Below are positions 45,947-56,403 of a stretch of DNA of 64,000 bases, piece by piece. A model generated the notes under the pieces. It was not told where the DNA came from. It saw only the letters and a list, made by a program, of their open reading frames with translations, and made no database searches. The translations under genes and the position numbers were made by a program. This DNA comes from Vibrio hepatarius (lineage in GTDB: Bacteria; Pseudomonadota; Gammaproteobacteria; Enterobacterales; Vibrionaceae), in the NCBI RefSeq assembly GCF_011806575.1, contig NZ_JAATOO010000002.1:186001-250000 (forward strand), given 5' to 3'. Every line of letters starts with the position of its first letter. The first letter of the stretch is position 1.

Positions 45947-46849
45947 ATGCACGATCTAGCTTCGATTCGCGCTTTCGATGCGCTCAATCAACACAAAAGC
46001 CTGACTGCCGCGGCCAAAGCACTTAACCAGCCGAAATCAACATTGAGCCGACGCTTAGCGCAACTAGAAGAAGACTTTGGTCAGGCGCTCACAACACGCC
46101 AAGGCAATCGCTTGGTGTTGACCCGTGCTGGCGAGATCTTTGCGCACTACAGCCGACAAATTCTGGAGCTTAGCGAAGAGAGTTATGACGCGCTGCAAGG
46201 ATTGAATAACCAAGTGTCTGGCTCGTTGAATATTGTCTGCCACGCCGCTTTGGTACGCAGTTGGTTGGGTGATGTGCTTAACCACTTCCTCACCGACAAC
46301 CCACAAGTCAGCATTCGACTGACCAGTGACTTTTCAGATCAGCATCACGACCCGGATTTGTTTATCTGGCTGGGTGAACACGGTGGATTAGATTGGCGCA
46401 GACAGACACTCGGCCATTTTCGCTATACGCCGTTTGCTGCGCCGAGCTATCTTGAAAAACACGGGGCGTTCAAACATCCAACAGATTTACTTGCCCATCC
46501 TTGGATTGACTTTGGTTCTGTGCGGGAAAACGGGTTGCAGCTCATTCATCCACAACAAGGCAGTTACTACCTTGAGCCAATGACCAGTCGTTTATACAGT
46601 GACAACATCGCGATGCAGATCGATAGCATCGCGAATGGACACGGCATTGGCTTGCTTCCTACTTGGACGGCGCAAGGATACGAAAAACATCATCCAGGCC
46701 GAATCACTGCCTGCCTTGACGGTTGGTTGTCTGAACCTATCGCGATCAATTGCTACACACCAGCTGGGCGACCTCCGCTGCGTTTATCCGCTCTGCTCGA
46801 AAGCATCCAACGCAGCGTTCCAGAACTTTGGCTGAGTGGTTCTGTTTAA
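45947..46849 (+). CDS. irgB: LysR-family regulator IrgB
   Basis: Protein of 300 residues with an N-terminal helix-turn-helix (SLTAAAKALNQPKSTLSRRL) and a LysR effector domain. In Vibrio cholerae IrgB activates the divergent irgA; the same gene pair with a Fur box between is seen here. Start ATG 45947 (MHDLASIRAFDAL) fits the family; a longer frame from 45890 would overlap the promoter. The 3' end overlaps the convergent phosphatase-kinase gene by 4 bp. Confidence 0.88.
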   Translation: MHDLASIRAFDALNQHKSLTAAAKALNQPKSTLSRRLAQLEEDFGQALTTRQGNRLVLTRAGEIFAHYSRQILELSEESYDALQGLNNQVSGSLNIVCHAALVRSWLGDVLNHFLTDNPQVSIRLTSDFSDQHHDPDLFIWLGEHGGLDWRRQTLGHFRYTPFAAPSYLEKHGAFKHPTDLLAHPWIDFGSVRENGLQLIHPQQGSYYLEPMTSRLYSDNIAMQIDSIANGHGIGLLPTWTAQGYEKHHPGRITACLDGWLSEPIAINCYTPAGRPPLRLSALLESIQRSVPELWLSGSV

Positions 46850-48492
46850 AGGGTCACTTCCTCAAGGTCAGGCTCTTTCGGCGACATTACGCTTAATGCG
46901 TCAGGCTTGACCTTGATTTGCAAACGTTCACTTTCAAACAGCTCGCCATCAATAACGTACTTAAGGCCATCAGGGTGATGAATGTGCACCGATTGCACTT
47001 GCTTGTGCTCGGTAAATCCACCGATTTTTTCAGAAGTAAAACCGGAGAGCACTAACTCAGTCAGTGACAGTACGTGCATCCCCGGTAACTCCGCTTCAGG
47101 GATCCAAGTGACATCCAACTTACCATCATTGATGTCAGGTTCACCGCTCCCCTGCGCTAGCAAAGTGCTGAATGGCGCCGCATTGGCAATAACCATGCTG
47201 TGGGTATCGATCATTTGTTCATCTTGGTCGTCAAAACGCACGTACAGAGAGAGCACTTCACCGCTAGTGACCGCATTGAGGAAGCCTTTTAGGTACGCTC
47301 CTTGCCCGTCGTTGTTCTTCTCATCCCGATTGGCAAATTCGATCATCTGTTGCTCAAAGCCAACGGCAACGATCAGTAGCGCAATCTGATCATTGCACTG
47401 CGCGACGTCGATCATTCGAGTATCACCGTGGATGATCGCGTCACACGCCATGGTGATCGGAGTAAATTTAGAGCGAATCCCCCACATCGCATGGCAGAGC
47501 GCGTTTGCAGTACCACAAGGTAGAATCGCAAAACGTATATTGCTGCCAACGATTTCCGCTGCGACTTCATTGACCGTACCATCACCACCAGCGGCAATAA
47601 TCATATCGGTCTGTTGAGCGAGGGCTTGTTTAGCCAGTTGTTCAGCGGTTATCTCTTCAGTAGTTTCTTTTACCTCGACAGTAAAATAAGGCGATAACGC
47701 CGTCAAAATATCTGCTTTGTTCTCTGGCCATTTTCCGCCGCCAGAAACAGGGTTAGCGATAATGACGATCTGTGGTTTCGCCAAACCAAACTCTTGGTTG
47801 GCGATGTATTCTTGCAGTGCTTTGTACTGCGAGGAATTAAGCCGCGCGCGATGACGAATCGACTGGATTTGCTCCATCACTTCAACGATGCTTTTATCTG
47901 GGTCTCGGGCTAGCAAATAGGCGACCATGATCATCACTGAACGTCCACGCCCTAACGCACAATGCACCACGACCGAGCGGTTGTTCTTACGTTGTGATTC
48001 AATCCAACGCACCGCTTTTAACAAGGTCGGAAAATCAGGATAAGCATGGTCGAGCACGGGGACATTCAAGTATTCGATTCCCTCACCGACCAGCGATACA
48101 TTCAAGCTCTCAAACTCAGCGGTCACATCGAGCACTGCGTCAATCTCATGCTCGTGTAGCGACTCAACGTCGGCTGGAGTTAGTCTGGCTGCAAGGAACA
48201 GACCTGATTCAATTTTCTGAATGCTAGGTAGTGAAGTAATCGAGCATATGACTCGGTTGTAAGTGTATACGCCCAACATAAACGGCCAGAAGAGGACTCT
48301 AACGGCTTTCGGGATGGTTCCGTCGCTACGTTTACGAAAGATACGTCCGTTATTTTTGTAATAGGCAAGTGCAACCAAAGCTAAGGATATGGTGGTCCAC
48401 AGCATCAGTATTGCTACAACCCGCCAAGGGCTCAACAACGACAAGACGAAAGCAACAATGCTACCGCACATATAATAAGTGGCTATTCGCAT
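46846..48492 (-). CDS. Membrane fusion of dual-specificity phosphatase and diacylglycerol-kinase domain
   Basis: 548 residues in three parts. Two hydrophobic helices lie at about 5-45 and a third near 66-85. A tyrosine/dual-specificity phosphatase domain spans about 90-235, with the complete P-loop VVHCALGRGRS (Cys-X5-Arg). A DAGK/YegS/BmrU-type lipid kinase domain runs from about 242 to the end, with ANPVSGGGK and AAGGDGTVNEVA. It presumably phosphorylates a lipid at the membrane, while the phosphatase part may act on a lipid phosphate or phosphoprotein; neither substrate is known. Start 48492 is 5 bases after GGAG; a GTG at 48498 is less likely. Monocistronic. Confidence 0.85.
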   Translation of the reverse strand: MRIATYYMCGSIVAFVLSLLSPWRVVAILMLWTTISLALVALAYYKNNGRIFRKRSDGTIPKAVRVLFWPFMLGVYTYNRVICSITSLPSIQKIESGLFLAARLTPADVESLHEHEIDAVLDVTAEFESLNVSLVGEGIEYLNVPVLDHAYPDFPTLLKAVRWIESQRKNNRSVVVHCALGRGRSVMIMVAYLLARDPDKSIVEVMEQIQSIRHRARLNSSQYKALQEYIANQEFGLAKPQIVIIANPVSGGGKWPENKADILTALSPYFTVEVKETTEEITAEQLAKQALAQQTDMIIAAGGDGTVNEVAAEIVGSNIRFAILPCGTANALCHAMWGIRSKFTPITMACDAIIHGDTRMIDVAQCNDQIALLIVAVGFEQQMIEFANRDEKNNDGQGAYLKGFLNAVTSGEVLSLYVRFDDQDEQMIDTHSMVIANAAPFSTLLAQGSGEPDINDGKLDVTWIPEAELPGMHVLSLTELVLSGFTSEKIGGFTEHKQVQSVHIHHPDGLKYVIDGELFESERLQIKVKPDALSVMSPKEPDLEEVTL

Positions 48493-48603
48493 ACACACTC
48501 CGTAATTAGGTCTTAAGCACGATGGGCGAATAGTGAGTATAGTTACTCTATGTCATTTTTTAACTTTACCTATCAAACACTTCTGTCGCATTAATTAGAA
48601 TAT

Positions 48604-48640
48604 AAAAAAAGAGGGCCATCGATGATGGCCCTCTTTTCTT
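48604..48640 (-). terminator. Intrinsic terminator of tkt
   Basis: GAGGGCCATC-GAT-GATGGCCCTC (48611-48633), perfect 10-bp stem; on the minus strand TTTTTTTATA follows. Confidence 0.95.
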
Positions 48641-48658
48641 TCTTTAACAGTAATTCGC

Positions 48659-50653
48659 TTACGCTAGCAATTCTTTTGCTGTGTTCACTACGTTTTCGGT
48701 AGTGAAACCGAACATCTTGAACAGTTCTCCTGCCGGTGCAGATTCACCGAAGGTCGTCATGCCGATGATCTTGCCGCCAAAGCCTACGTACTTGTACCAG
48801 AAGTCCGCAATACCGGCTTCTATAGCGATACGCGCTGTGACGTCTGATGGCAGTACTGCTTCACGGTAAGCTGCGTCTTGCTTGTCGAATGCATCGGTTG
48901 AAGGCATTGAAACAACGCGTACTTGCTTACCTTCCGCAGCTAGCTGTGCTGCCGCTTCTACTGCTAGCTCAACTTCAGAGCCTGTTGCGATAAGGATAAG
49001 CTCTGGTTTGCCTGCGCAATCTTTCAGGATGTAACCACCTTTCGCGATGTCTGCAACTTGCTCAGCACTGCGCTCTTGTTGTGCTAGGTTCTGACGCGAG
49101 AAGATAAGCGCGGTTGGCGCGTCTTTACGCTCGATAGCCAGTTTCCAAGCCACTGCTGATTCAACTTGGTCACATGGACGCCATGTGCTCATGTTTGGAG
49201 TCAGACGTAGAGATGCCATTTGCTCAACCGGTTGGTGAGTCGGACCATCTTCGCCAAGACCGATAGAGTCGTGCGTGTACACTTGGATGTTCTGAATCTT
49301 CATCAGAGCCGCCATGCGCATTGCGTTACGTGCGTATTCCATGAACATTAGGAATGTCGCGCCGTAAGGAACAAAACCACCGTGTAGAGCGATGCCGTTC
49401 ATGATAGCCGTCATACCGAACTCACGTACGCCGTAGTGCACGTAGTTGCCAGAGAAGTCGTCCGCTTCAAGCGACTTAGAGCCAGACCACATAGTAAGGT
49501 TAGAAGGCGCAAGGTCAGCAGAGCCGCCCATGAATTCTGGTAACATTTGACCAAACGCTTCTAGTGCATTTTGTGATGCTTTACGTGATGCGATGTTCGC
49601 TGGGTTTGCTTGAAGGTCAGCAATGATTTGGCTTGCTTTCTCTTCCCACTGCGCCGGTAGTTCGCCGTTTACGCGGCGTTTAAATTCTGCGGCAAGTTCT
49701 GGATATGCTGCTTCATAAGCGGCAAACTTCTCGTTCCACTCCGCTTCTTTCGCCGCGCCTGCATCTTTTGCATCCCATTCTGCGTATACGTCTGCTGGGA
49801 TTTCAAACGCATTGTATTCCCAACCTAGGAATTCACGTGCCGCTTTGATCTCGTCAGCGCCAAGTGGTGCGCCGTGACAATCGTGCGAGCCAGCTTTATT
49901 TGGTGAACCAAAACCGATAATCGTCTTAGTACAGATTAGCGTCGGGCGAGGGTCTGCTTTGGCCGCCTCAATTGCGGCGTTAATCGCTTCAGGATCGTGA
50001 CCGTCTACCGCTGGGATTACGTGCCAACCGTACGCTTCAAAACGCTTAGGTGTATCGTCAGAGAACCAGCCTTCTACTTCGCCGTCAATTGAGATGCCGT
50101 TGTCATCCCAGAACGCGATAAGTTTGCCTAGACCTAGCGTACCAGCCAAAGAACATGCCTCGTGCGAGATACCTTCCATCAGACAGCCGTCACCCATGAA
50201 CACGTAAGTGAAGTGGTCAACGATGTCGTGGCCTTCTTGGTTGAATTGCGCTGCTAACGCTTTTTCTGCCAACGCCATACCGACTGCGTTGGTGATACCT
50301 TGGCCTAGTGGACCCGTCGTGGTTTCAACACCAGGTGCGTAGCCGTACTCAGGGTGACCCGGAGTTTTAGAGTGAAGTTGACGGAAGTTTTTCAGATCGT
50401 CGATAGATAGCTCGTAACCACTTAGGTGAAGCAAAGAGTAAATCAGCATAGAGCCGTGGCCGTTTGATAGTACGAAACGGTCGCGGTCAGCCCACTCTGG
50501 GTTAGTTGGGTTGTGGTTTAGGTGAGAGCGCCAAAGAACTTCAGCGATATCAGCCATACCCATAGGGGCGCCAGGGTGGCCAGAATTAGCTTTTTGAACG
50601 CCATCCATGCTTAAAGCGCGGATCGCATTGGCAAGGTGTTTACGAGACGACAT
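48659..50653 (-). CDS. tkt: Transketolase
   Basis: Thiamine-diphosphate enzyme linking glycolysis and the pentose phosphate pathway, 664 residues. [20 protein letters not shown] opens the protein, followed by [13 protein letters not shown], the ThDP motif [14 protein letters not shown] with N in DDNGISIDG, and the C-terminal [15 protein letters not shown]. Start at 50653 agrees with E. coli TktA; the longer frame to 50695 is not needed. Two LacI-family-like palindromes lie upstream. It is divergent from metK. Confidence 0.97.
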   Translation of the reverse strand: MSSRKHLANAIRALSMDGVQKANSGHPGAPMGMADIAEVLWRSHLNHNPTNPEWADRDRFVLSNGHGSMLIYSLLHLSGYELSIDDLKNFRQLHSKTPGHPEYGYAPGVETTTGPLGQGITNAVGMALAEKALAAQFNQEGHDIVDHFTYVFMGDGCLMEGISHEACSLAGTLGLGKLIAFWDDNGISIDGEVEGWFSDDTPKRFEAYGWHVIPAVDGHDPEAINAAIEAAKADPRPTLICTKTIIGFGSPNKAGSHDCHGAPLGADEIKAAREFLGWEYNAFEIPADVYAEWDAKDAGAAKEAEWNEKFAAYEAAYPELAAEFKRRVNGELPAQWEEKASQIIADLQANPANIASRKASQNALEAFGQMLPEFMGGSADLAPSNLTMWSGSKSLEADDFSGNYVHYGVREFGMTAIMNGIALHGGFVPYGATFLMFMEYARNAMRMAALMKIQNIQVYTHDSIGLGEDGPTHQPVEQMASLRLTPNMSTWRPCDQVESAVAWKLAIERKDAPTALIFSRQNLAQQERSAEQVADIAKGGYILKDCAGKPELILIATGSEVELAVEAAAQLAAEGKQVRVVSMPSTDAFDKQDAAYREAVLPSDVTARIAIEAGIADFWYKYVGFGGKIIGMTTFGESAPAGELFKMFGFTTENVVNTAKELLA

Positions 50654-50721
50654 GTCTGCTCCTGAGTACATTAAGCGAAACGAAAAATGGGTCATAATTC
50701 TCTCAAAGCCTCAGAGGGTGT

Positions 50722-50733
50722 GCAAACGTTTTC
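50722..50733. promoter_or_regulatory. LacI/GalR-like palindrome 1 before tkt
   Basis: GCAAACGTTTTC, 11 of 12 identical to the fbaA palindrome at 41283. Confidence 0.55.
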
Positions 50734-50797
50734 CAAGCCAGAAGCTCACAAATATCGCAGCTTTCGCTCCAAATCGTTCAATTTAACCAGAATTAAA

Positions 50798-50809
50798 GCA
50801 AACGTTTGG
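50798..50809. promoter_or_regulatory. LacI/GalR-like palindrome 2 before tkt
   Basis: GCAAACGTTTGG, 11 of 12 identical to the fbaA palindrome. It is 76 bp from palindrome 1, so a looping dimer pair is possible. Confidence 0.55.
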
Positions 50810-50861
50810 TTATAACAAAAACCAAAAAAGAGCTTGTAATTCGAACAATCAAATTTAAAAT

Positions 50862-50885
50862 AGCCGTCTAGATGTAGATACACCT
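50862..50885 (+). promoter_or_regulatory. MetJ operator (tandem met boxes) before metK
   Basis: Three abutting 8-mers AGCCGTCT, AGATGTAG, ATACACCT resemble the met box AGACGTCT at 7, 5 and 5 of 8 positions. They are 74 bp before the metK start. MetJ with S-adenosylmethionine would repress here. Confidence 0.75.
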
Positions 50886-50958
50886 ACATATATTAGTATT
50901 AATTTGCTCTGGAGCGTTTATCATGCTCCAGTTTTTAACCAAATAAAGTGGAGCTAAC

Positions 50959-52113
50959 ATGGCTAAGCACCTGTTTACTTCTGAGTCAGTATCAGAAGGT
51001 CATCCAGATAAAATTGCAGACCAGATTTCTGATGCGGTTCTTGACGCGATTCTAGAGCAAGATCCAAAGGCTCGTGTTGCCTGTGAGACTTACGTTAAAA
51101 CTGGTATGGTAATGGTCGGTGGTGAAATCACGACTTCAGCTTGGGTAGATATCGAAGAGCTAACTCGTCAAACCGTTCGTGAAATCGGCTACGTACATTC
51201 AGATATGGGTTTTGACGCTGACTCTTGTGCAGTACTAAACACAATCGGTAAACAGTCACCAGACATCAACCAAGGTGTTGATAAAGCTGACCCTAAAGAG
51301 CAAGGCGCAGGCGACCAAGGCATCATGTTCGGTTACGCATGTAACGAAACAGACGTTCTAATGCCAGCTCCGATTACTTACTCTCACCGTCTTGTTGAAA
51401 AACAAGCAGAAGTACGTAAAAACGGCACTTTACCTTGGTTGCGTCCAGACGCGAAATCTCAGGTAACGTTCCAGTACGACCAAGGTAAGATCGTTGGTAT
51501 CGACGCAGTTGTTCTATCAACTCAGCACTGTGATTCAATCTCTACGCCAGACCTACGTGAAGCAGTAATGGAAGAGATCATCAAGCCAGTACTACCTTCA
51601 GAGTGGATCAACAAAGAAACGAACTTCTTCATCAACCCAACAGGCCGTTTCGTAATCGGTGGCCCAATGGGTGACTGTGGTCTAACTGGTCGTAAGATCA
51701 TCGTTGATACCTACGGCGGCGCAGCGCGTCACGGTGGTGGTGCGTTCTCTGGTAAAGATCCATCAAAAGTAGACCGCTCTGCAGCATACGCGGCACGTTA
51801 CGTAGCGAAAAACATCGTTGCAGCAGGTCTTGCTGATCGTTGTGAAATCCAACTTTCTTACGCTATCGGTGTTGCTGATCCAACATCAATCATGGTGGAA
51901 ACGTTCGGTACAGAGAAAGTATCTCACGACATCATCATCGAAGCGGTGCGTCAGTTCTTCGACCTACGTCCATACGGTCTACAAGAAATGCTGAACCTTC
52001 TACAGCCAATCTACAAGAAGACAGCAGCATACGGTCACTTCGGTCGCGAAGAGTTCCCATGGGAAGCGACTGATAAAGCGGTACTTCTACGTGAGTTCGC
52101 TGGTCTTAAGTAA
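50959..52113 (+). CDS. metK: S-adenosylmethionine synthetase
   Basis: Makes S-adenosylmethionine from methionine and ATP; 384 residues as in E. coli. Motifs: [32 protein letters not shown], and the [16 protein letters not shown] phosphate loop. GTGGAG at 50948-50953 precedes the ATG. Divergent from tkt; the MetJ boxes upstream explain its regulation. It supplies the methyl donor for RsmA and RsmE in this window. Confidence 0.98.
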   Translation: MAKHLFTSESVSEGHPDKIADQISDAVLDAILEQDPKARVACETYVKTGMVMVGGEITTSAWVDIEELTRQTVREIGYVHSDMGFDADSCAVLNTIGKQSPDINQGVDKADPKEQGAGDQGIMFGYACNETDVLMPAPITYSHRLVEKQAEVRKNGTLPWLRPDAKSQVTFQYDQGKIVGIDAVVLSTQHCDSISTPDLREAVMEEIIKPVLPSEWINKETNFFINPTGRFVIGGPMGDCGLTGRKIIVDTYGGAARHGGGAFSGKDPSKVDRSAAYAARYVAKNIVAAGLADRCEIQLSYAIGVADPTSIMVETFGTEKVSHDIIIEAVRQFFDLRPYGLQEMLNLLQPIYKKTAAYGHFGREEFPWEATDKAVLLREFAGLK

Positions 52114-52140
52114 CTTAAGCCACTGACAGAGAAAAATTCT

Positions 52141-52174
52141 AAAGAGCTTCTGGGCAACCGGAAGCTCTTTTTTA
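52141..52174 (+). terminator. Intrinsic terminator of metK
   Basis: AAAGAGCTTC and GAAGCTCTTT around a 10-base loop, then TTTTATT. Confidence 0.92.
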
Positions 52175-52386
52175 TTGTCGATAAAAAGTCTCCAACAAAT
52201 TTGTATTTTTTTACTAAGCGGTCAATAGTTAAAATTATGTTAACGAGAGTAATCGCCCGTGATGGTTACTTCGTAAACACTATAAACTCTTGCCCCAGAT
52301 ACGAAGTCATTACAACCGGGCATCGAGTTTCAAACACGCTAAGCCAAGTGGCTTGGTGAGAACAGAGAATCGATCAAGGAGGATAT

Positions 52387-53184
52387 ATGCCTCGTACGGT
52401 TAATCCACATGACTTCAGCGACAAACGAAAGGAAGTCTCAGATAAAGAGTATGCACGTACCATCCCATGTAACCAACTGAGCATCTCAGCGCCTTTTCAT
52501 TGGTTATCGCTTGGTCTGCATGATTTTGTTCGTATGCCACTCATCAGCGTATTCTACGGGCTGTGCTTTATGGCCGCAGCGATAGGTATCGTGTTGCTAG
52601 TACAATGGCAAGGCACACACTTAGTAGTACTACCAAGCCTGATTGTTTACATGCTTATCGGTCCATTCCTTGCGTTAGGTTTATATGACGCAAGTTGGGA
52701 AAGGGAAAAAGGCCACAAAGCCACTCTGCTCCATTCGATGAAAGCCATCGGTCGTAACTCGACGTCACAGTGGGCATTCGCAGTTCTACTTGCGGTTTGT
52801 ATGATCTTCTGGATGCGTATTGCCGCCCTAATTCACGCGCTCTACCCATCGGTTCAAGGTGCGCCACTGGCTGACTTCTTACCTTTCTTGGTTATCGGTT
52901 CATTGGTGGGCTTTGTACTTGCTGCAGTAGTATTCAGCATCTCTGCATTTTCAATTCCACTAATGATGGAACGCCGCGTCGACATTATGACTGCGGTATT
53001 CAGTAGCTTTAACGCGGTCAAATCCAACATTCCCGCGATGATCGTGTGGGCACTGCTGATTTGTGGCGGTATTTTGGTTGGCTTTGCCACCTATGGGATT
53101 GGTATGTTATTTACCATGCCGATTCTAGGCTACGCCACATGGCATGGCTTCCACGAAACCATCAAGAAGAAACATACACCTTAA
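52387..53184 (+). CDS. DUF2189 integral membrane protein
   Basis: Protein of 265 residues with about six hydrophobic helices after a charged N-terminal 35 residues; the DUF2189 family is of unknown function and common in proteobacteria. GPFLALGLYDASWERE and the SIPLMMERRVDIMTAV segments are typical. AAGGAGG at 52377-52383 is a strong ribosome-binding site. It lies alone between the metK and sprT terminator hairpins. Confidence 0.87.
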   Translation: MPRTVNPHDFSDKRKEVSDKEYARTIPCNQLSISAPFHWLSLGLHDFVRMPLISVFYGLCFMAAAIGIVLLVQWQGTHLVVLPSLIVYMLIGPFLALGLYDASWEREKGHKATLLHSMKAIGRNSTSQWAFAVLLAVCMIFWMRIAALIHALYPSVQGAPLADFLPFLVIGSLVGFVLAAVVFSISAFSIPLMMERRVDIMTAVFSSFNAVKSNIPAMIVWALLICGGILVGFATYGIGMLFTMPILGYATWHGFHETIKKKHTP

Positions 53185-53211
53185 CTTCTGAGTAAGATTC
53201 GGTTTATGATG

Positions 53212-53243
53212 CGCCCCAGCCTAAGTGCTGGGGTTCTTTATTT
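53212..53243 (+). terminator. Intrinsic terminator after the DUF2189 gene
   Basis: CCCCAGC-CTAAGT-GCTGGGG (53214-53233) followed by TTCTTTATTT. Confidence 0.85.
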
Positions 53244-53267
53244 GTAGTCAAGGTGGGTGGAGTACCA

Positions 53268-53765
53268 GTGGATATCGAAACACAATATCGAATTGAACAA
53301 ATCATCGCTCGCTGTCTGCAACAAGCCCAAACGGCATTTGGACGGCGCTTTGCTCACCCTTCTGTCAGCTTCAAACTCAGAGGCAAAGCCGCGGGGAAAG
53401 CGTACTTGCAACTCAACGAAATTCGCCTAAACCCTGTGTTACTCGCCGAAAATAGGCAAGCTTTCTTGGAAGAAGTCATCCCACATGAGGTCGCCCATTT
53501 AATCACCCACCAAGTTTATGGTCGCGTTCGACCACACGGCAAAGAGTGGCAAGGCGTGATGGAAGCGGTATTTGGCATCCCCGCGCGAACGACCCATCAT
53601 TTTTCGGTTAACTCAGTCCAGGGAAAAACATTCGAATATTGCTGTGACTGCACGACCTACCCACTGTCGATTCGTCGCCACAACAAAGTTCTTCGCCAGC
53701 AAGCGAGTTATCGCTGTCAGCAGTGTAAACATACGCTGAGTTTTACTGGAAAACAGCTCTCTTAA
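53268..53765 (+). CDS. sprT: SprT family zinc metalloprotease-like protein
   Basis: 165 residues, the same length as E. coli SprT. The zinc site HEVAHLITH with the first Glu is at about residue 75, and a C-terminal zinc ribbon has CDCTTY and CQQCKHTLS. Related eukaryotic SPRTN cleaves DNA-protein crosslinks; the bacterial role is not settled. GTG at 53268 is preferred (GGTGGAG at 53256-53262, good spacing) over an earlier GTG at 53253. The nuclease gene dns lies 78 bp downstream, as in other vibrios. Confidence 0.9.
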   Translation: MDIETQYRIEQIIARCLQQAQTAFGRRFAHPSVSFKLRGKAAGKAYLQLNEIRLNPVLLAENRQAFLEEVIPHEVAHLITHQVYGRVRPHGKEWQGVMEAVFGIPARTTHHFSVNSVQGKTFEYCCDCTTYPLSIRRHNKVLRQQASYRCQQCKHTLSFTGKQLS

Positions 53766-53843
53766 TTTACTTATTTCGCTTTAATTAATTCATATACTGC
53801 GTGTTAGACTTCATTTTCTAATACTTTTCTAATACGTAGAACA

Positions 53844-54545
53844 ATGAAGATACTATCCGTTATTGCTGTCTCGCTCAGTTTGCTTGTTAGCTCTGCATTC
53901 GCTGCCCCGCCGAGTTCTTTTTCTAAAGCAAAAAAAGAAGCGGTAAAAATTTATGCCGACCACCCGACCAGTTTCTACTGTGGTTGTGACATTCAGTGGC
54001 AAGGCCGTAAAGGCGTACCAGACTTACAATCATGTGGTTACGAAGTACGTAAACAGCAAAAACGCGCCTCGCGAATCGAATGGGAACACGTCGTGCCTGC
54101 TTGGCAGTTCGGTCATCAACGTCAATGTTGGCAAAACGGCGGGCGTAAGAACTGTACCAAGAACGATCAAACCTTCCGCTCAATGGAAGCCGATCTGCAC
54201 AACCTCACCCCAGCCATTGGCGAAGTCAACGGCGACCGTTCCAACTTTAACTTTAGCCAGTGGAATGGTGTCGACGGTGTAACCTACGGGCGTTGCGAGG
54301 TTCAAGTTAACTTCAAGCAACGCAAAGTCATGCCACCAGACCGAGCAAAAGGCTCAATTGCGCGTACTTATTTATACATGAGCAAAGAGTACGGCTTTAA
54401 GCTGTCAAAACAGCAGACTAACTTGATGACGGCTTGGAACAAGCAATATCCGGTCGATGAGTGGGAATGTGAACGCAATCAGCGCATTTTCAACGTTCAA
54501 GGAAATCATAACCCATATGTGTTTGAGGCTTGCCAAGCACGCTAG
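53844..54545 (+). CDS. dns: Endonuclease I, secreted DNase (EndA/Dns)
   Basis: Exported nuclease of 233 residues with a signal peptide ending SAFAAPPSS. Catalytic beta-beta-alpha metal motif: [14 protein letters not shown] with the essential His, and [19 protein letters not shown]. Many cysteines ([19 protein letters not shown]) form disulfides. Its Vibrio cholerae homologue Dns degrades external DNA and limits natural transformation at low cell density. Ends in a strong terminator. Confidence 0.95.
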   Translation: MKILSVIAVSLSLLVSSAFAAPPSSFSKAKKEAVKIYADHPTSFYCGCDIQWQGRKGVPDLQSCGYEVRKQQKRASRIEWEHVVPAWQFGHQRQCWQNGGRKNCTKNDQTFRSMEADLHNLTPAIGEVNGDRSNFNFSQWNGVDGVTYGRCEVQVNFKQRKVMPPDRAKGSIARTYLYMSKEYGFKLSKQQTNLMTAWNKQYPVDEWECERNQRIFNVQGNHNPYVFEACQAR

Positions 54546-54550
54546 TATTG

Positions 54551-54584
54551 AAGGTGTTTCTTGCAATAAAGAAACACCTTTTCC
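54551..54584 (+). terminator. Intrinsic terminator of dns
   Basis: AAGGTGTTTC, loop TTGCAATAAA, GAAACACCTT then TT. Confidence 0.9.
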
Positions 54585-54649
54585 CCTTGTTTTTTCGCTA
54601 TAAAGCATCCATGTTAGGAGTTAACTTTAACTCTCTTGCTGGAAACCTC

Positions 54650-55381
54650 ATGCGAATCCCTCGAATTTATCATCCAGAAACCATCCACCAGCTCGGTGAA
54701 GTGTCACTGAGCGAAGACGCTGCGGGGCACATTGGCCGCGTTTTGCGTATGAAAGAAGGCCAAGAAGTGCTTCTGTTTGATGGTAGTGGTGCGGAATTCC
54801 CAGCGGTTATTTCAGGTGTATCGAAGAAGTCGGTTGAAGTCGAGCTGAAAGAGCGCGTTGAACGCAGTTCAGAGTCTCCACTCGACCTGCATCTCGGTCA
54901 GGTCATTTCGCGTGGCGACAAGATGGAATTCACAATTCAGAAGTCAGTCGAATTAGGGGTGAATACCATCACGCCACTGATTTCCGAGCGTTGCGGCGTT
55001 AAACTCGACCAAAAGCGCTTTGAGAAAAAACTCGCACAATGGCAAAAGATTGCGATCAGCGCCTGCGAGCAGTGTGGGCGCAACACGGTACCGGAAATTC
55101 GCCCTATCATGCACCTCGACGAGTGGTGCGCGGAAGAGTATGACGGCCTGAAGCTCAACCTACATCCACGCGCAAAATACTCAATCAATACCCTACCGAC
55201 GCCGGTTGAAAAAGTTCGTCTATTGATTGGCCCAGAAGGCGGCTTGTCAGCGGATGAAATTGCCAAAACCCGAGAATATCAATTCGAAGAGACGTTACTT
55301 GGCCCACGCGTTTTGCGTACCGAGACCGCGGCTCTGACTGCAATTACTGCCCTTCAAGTTCGTTTCGGCGACCTTGGTTAA
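54650..55381 (+). CDS. rsmE: 16S rRNA m3U1498 methyltransferase RsmE
   Basis: SPOUT-family methyltransferase of 243 residues. N-terminal PUA-like domain ([21 protein letters not shown]) and the knotted SAM-binding C terminus ([30 protein letters not shown]). Start ATG 54650; the frame open from 54530 runs through the dns terminator. gshB starts 13 bp after its stop; the rsmE-gshB-yqgE-ruvX order is conserved in vibrios and enterobacteria. Confidence 0.95.
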   Translation: MRIPRIYHPETIHQLGEVSLSEDAAGHIGRVLRMKEGQEVLLFDGSGAEFPAVISGVSKKSVEVELKERVERSSESPLDLHLGQVISRGDKMEFTIQKSVELGVNTITPLISERCGVKLDQKRFEKKLAQWQKIAISACEQCGRNTVPEIRPIMHLDEWCAEEYDGLKLNLHPRAKYSINTLPTPVEKVRLLIGPEGGLSADEIAKTREYQFEETLLGPRVLRTETAALTAITALQVRFGDLG

Positions 55382-55394
55382 ACGGAGAAACATA

Positions 55395-56345
55395 ATGATC
55401 AAATTAGGTATCGTAATGGACCCTATCTCGTCCATTAACATCAAGAAAGACTCTAGCTTTGCCATGATGCTTGAAGCGCAGCGCCGCGGCTACGAAATCC
55501 ACTACATGGAAATGAACGACCTGCATCTTGACCAAGGTGTTGCCGTTGCCGATACCAAAGTGGTTGAGTTGAAAGAAGATCCAAACGGCTGGTACGAGTT
55601 CAAATCAGAGCAAACCATCGAGCTTTCTGAGCTAGACGCCGTATTGATGCGTAAAGATCCTCCGTTTGATACCGAGTTTATCTACGCGACTTACATTCTT
55701 GAGCGCGCGGAAGAAAAAGGCACCTTGATCGTCAACAAACCGCAGAGTCTGCGTGACTGCAACGAAAAGTTGTTTACCGCGTGGTTCCCTGAATTGACAC
55801 CAACTACCATCGTGACGCGCAAAGCAGAAAAGATCAAAGCCTTCCGCGAAGAACACGGTGACGTGATCCTTAAACCACTTGACGGTATGGGCGGCGCGTC
55901 TATCTTCCGCGTAAAAGAGAACGATCCAAACGTATCGGTGATCATCGAGACTCTAACTAATCACGGTCAAAACTACGCCATGGCGCAGACGTTTGTTCCT
56001 GATATCAGCAACGGTGACAAGCGCATTTTAGTGGTTGACGGTGAAGCAATGCCTTACTGTTTAGCGCGAATTCCAGCCAAAGGCGAGACGCGTGGCAACT
56101 TAGCCGCAGGCGGAACCGGTGAAGCACGTCCTCTCAGTGAGACAGATAAACAGATCGCTGCCGCTGTAGCGCCTACACTTAAGGAAAAAGGTCTGATATT
56201 CGTTGGCCTAGACGTTATTGGTGACAAGTTGACCGAGATTAACGTAACAAGCCCAACTTGTATTCGTGAAATCGAAGCTGCATTTGATATCTCAATTACC
56301 GGCAAACTTATGGATGCGATTGAACGTCGTATCAACAAGCAATAA
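55395..56345 (+). CDS. gshB: Glutathione synthetase
   Basis: ATP-grasp enzyme joining gamma-glutamylcysteine and glycine; 316 residues, as in E. coli. KLGIVMDPISSINIKKDSS starts the protein; ATP-grasp motifs DVILKPLDGMGGASIF and FVGLDVIGDKLTEINVTSPT follow. Start 55395 has GGAGAAA at 55384-55390. Second gene of the rsmE-gshB-yqgE-ruvX cluster. A stem AGGGCGG/CCGCCCT lies after it (56365-56384) without a U-tract. Confidence 0.96.
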   Translation: MIKLGIVMDPISSINIKKDSSFAMMLEAQRRGYEIHYMEMNDLHLDQGVAVADTKVVELKEDPNGWYEFKSEQTIELSELDAVLMRKDPPFDTEFIYATYILERAEEKGTLIVNKPQSLRDCNEKLFTAWFPELTPTTIVTRKAEKIKAFREEHGDVILKPLDGMGGASIFRVKENDPNVSVIIETLTNHGQNYAMAQTFVPDISNGDKRILVVDGEAMPYCLARIPAKGETRGNLAAGGTGEARPLSETDKQIAAAVAPTLKEKGLIFVGLDVIGDKLTEINVTSPTCIREIEAAFDISITGKLMDAIERRINKQ

Positions 56346-56403
56346 GTATTGCCTTGTGAGTGTTAGGGCGGGAGTTTCCGCCCTGTGATAAGTTGGAGTC
56401 TTT

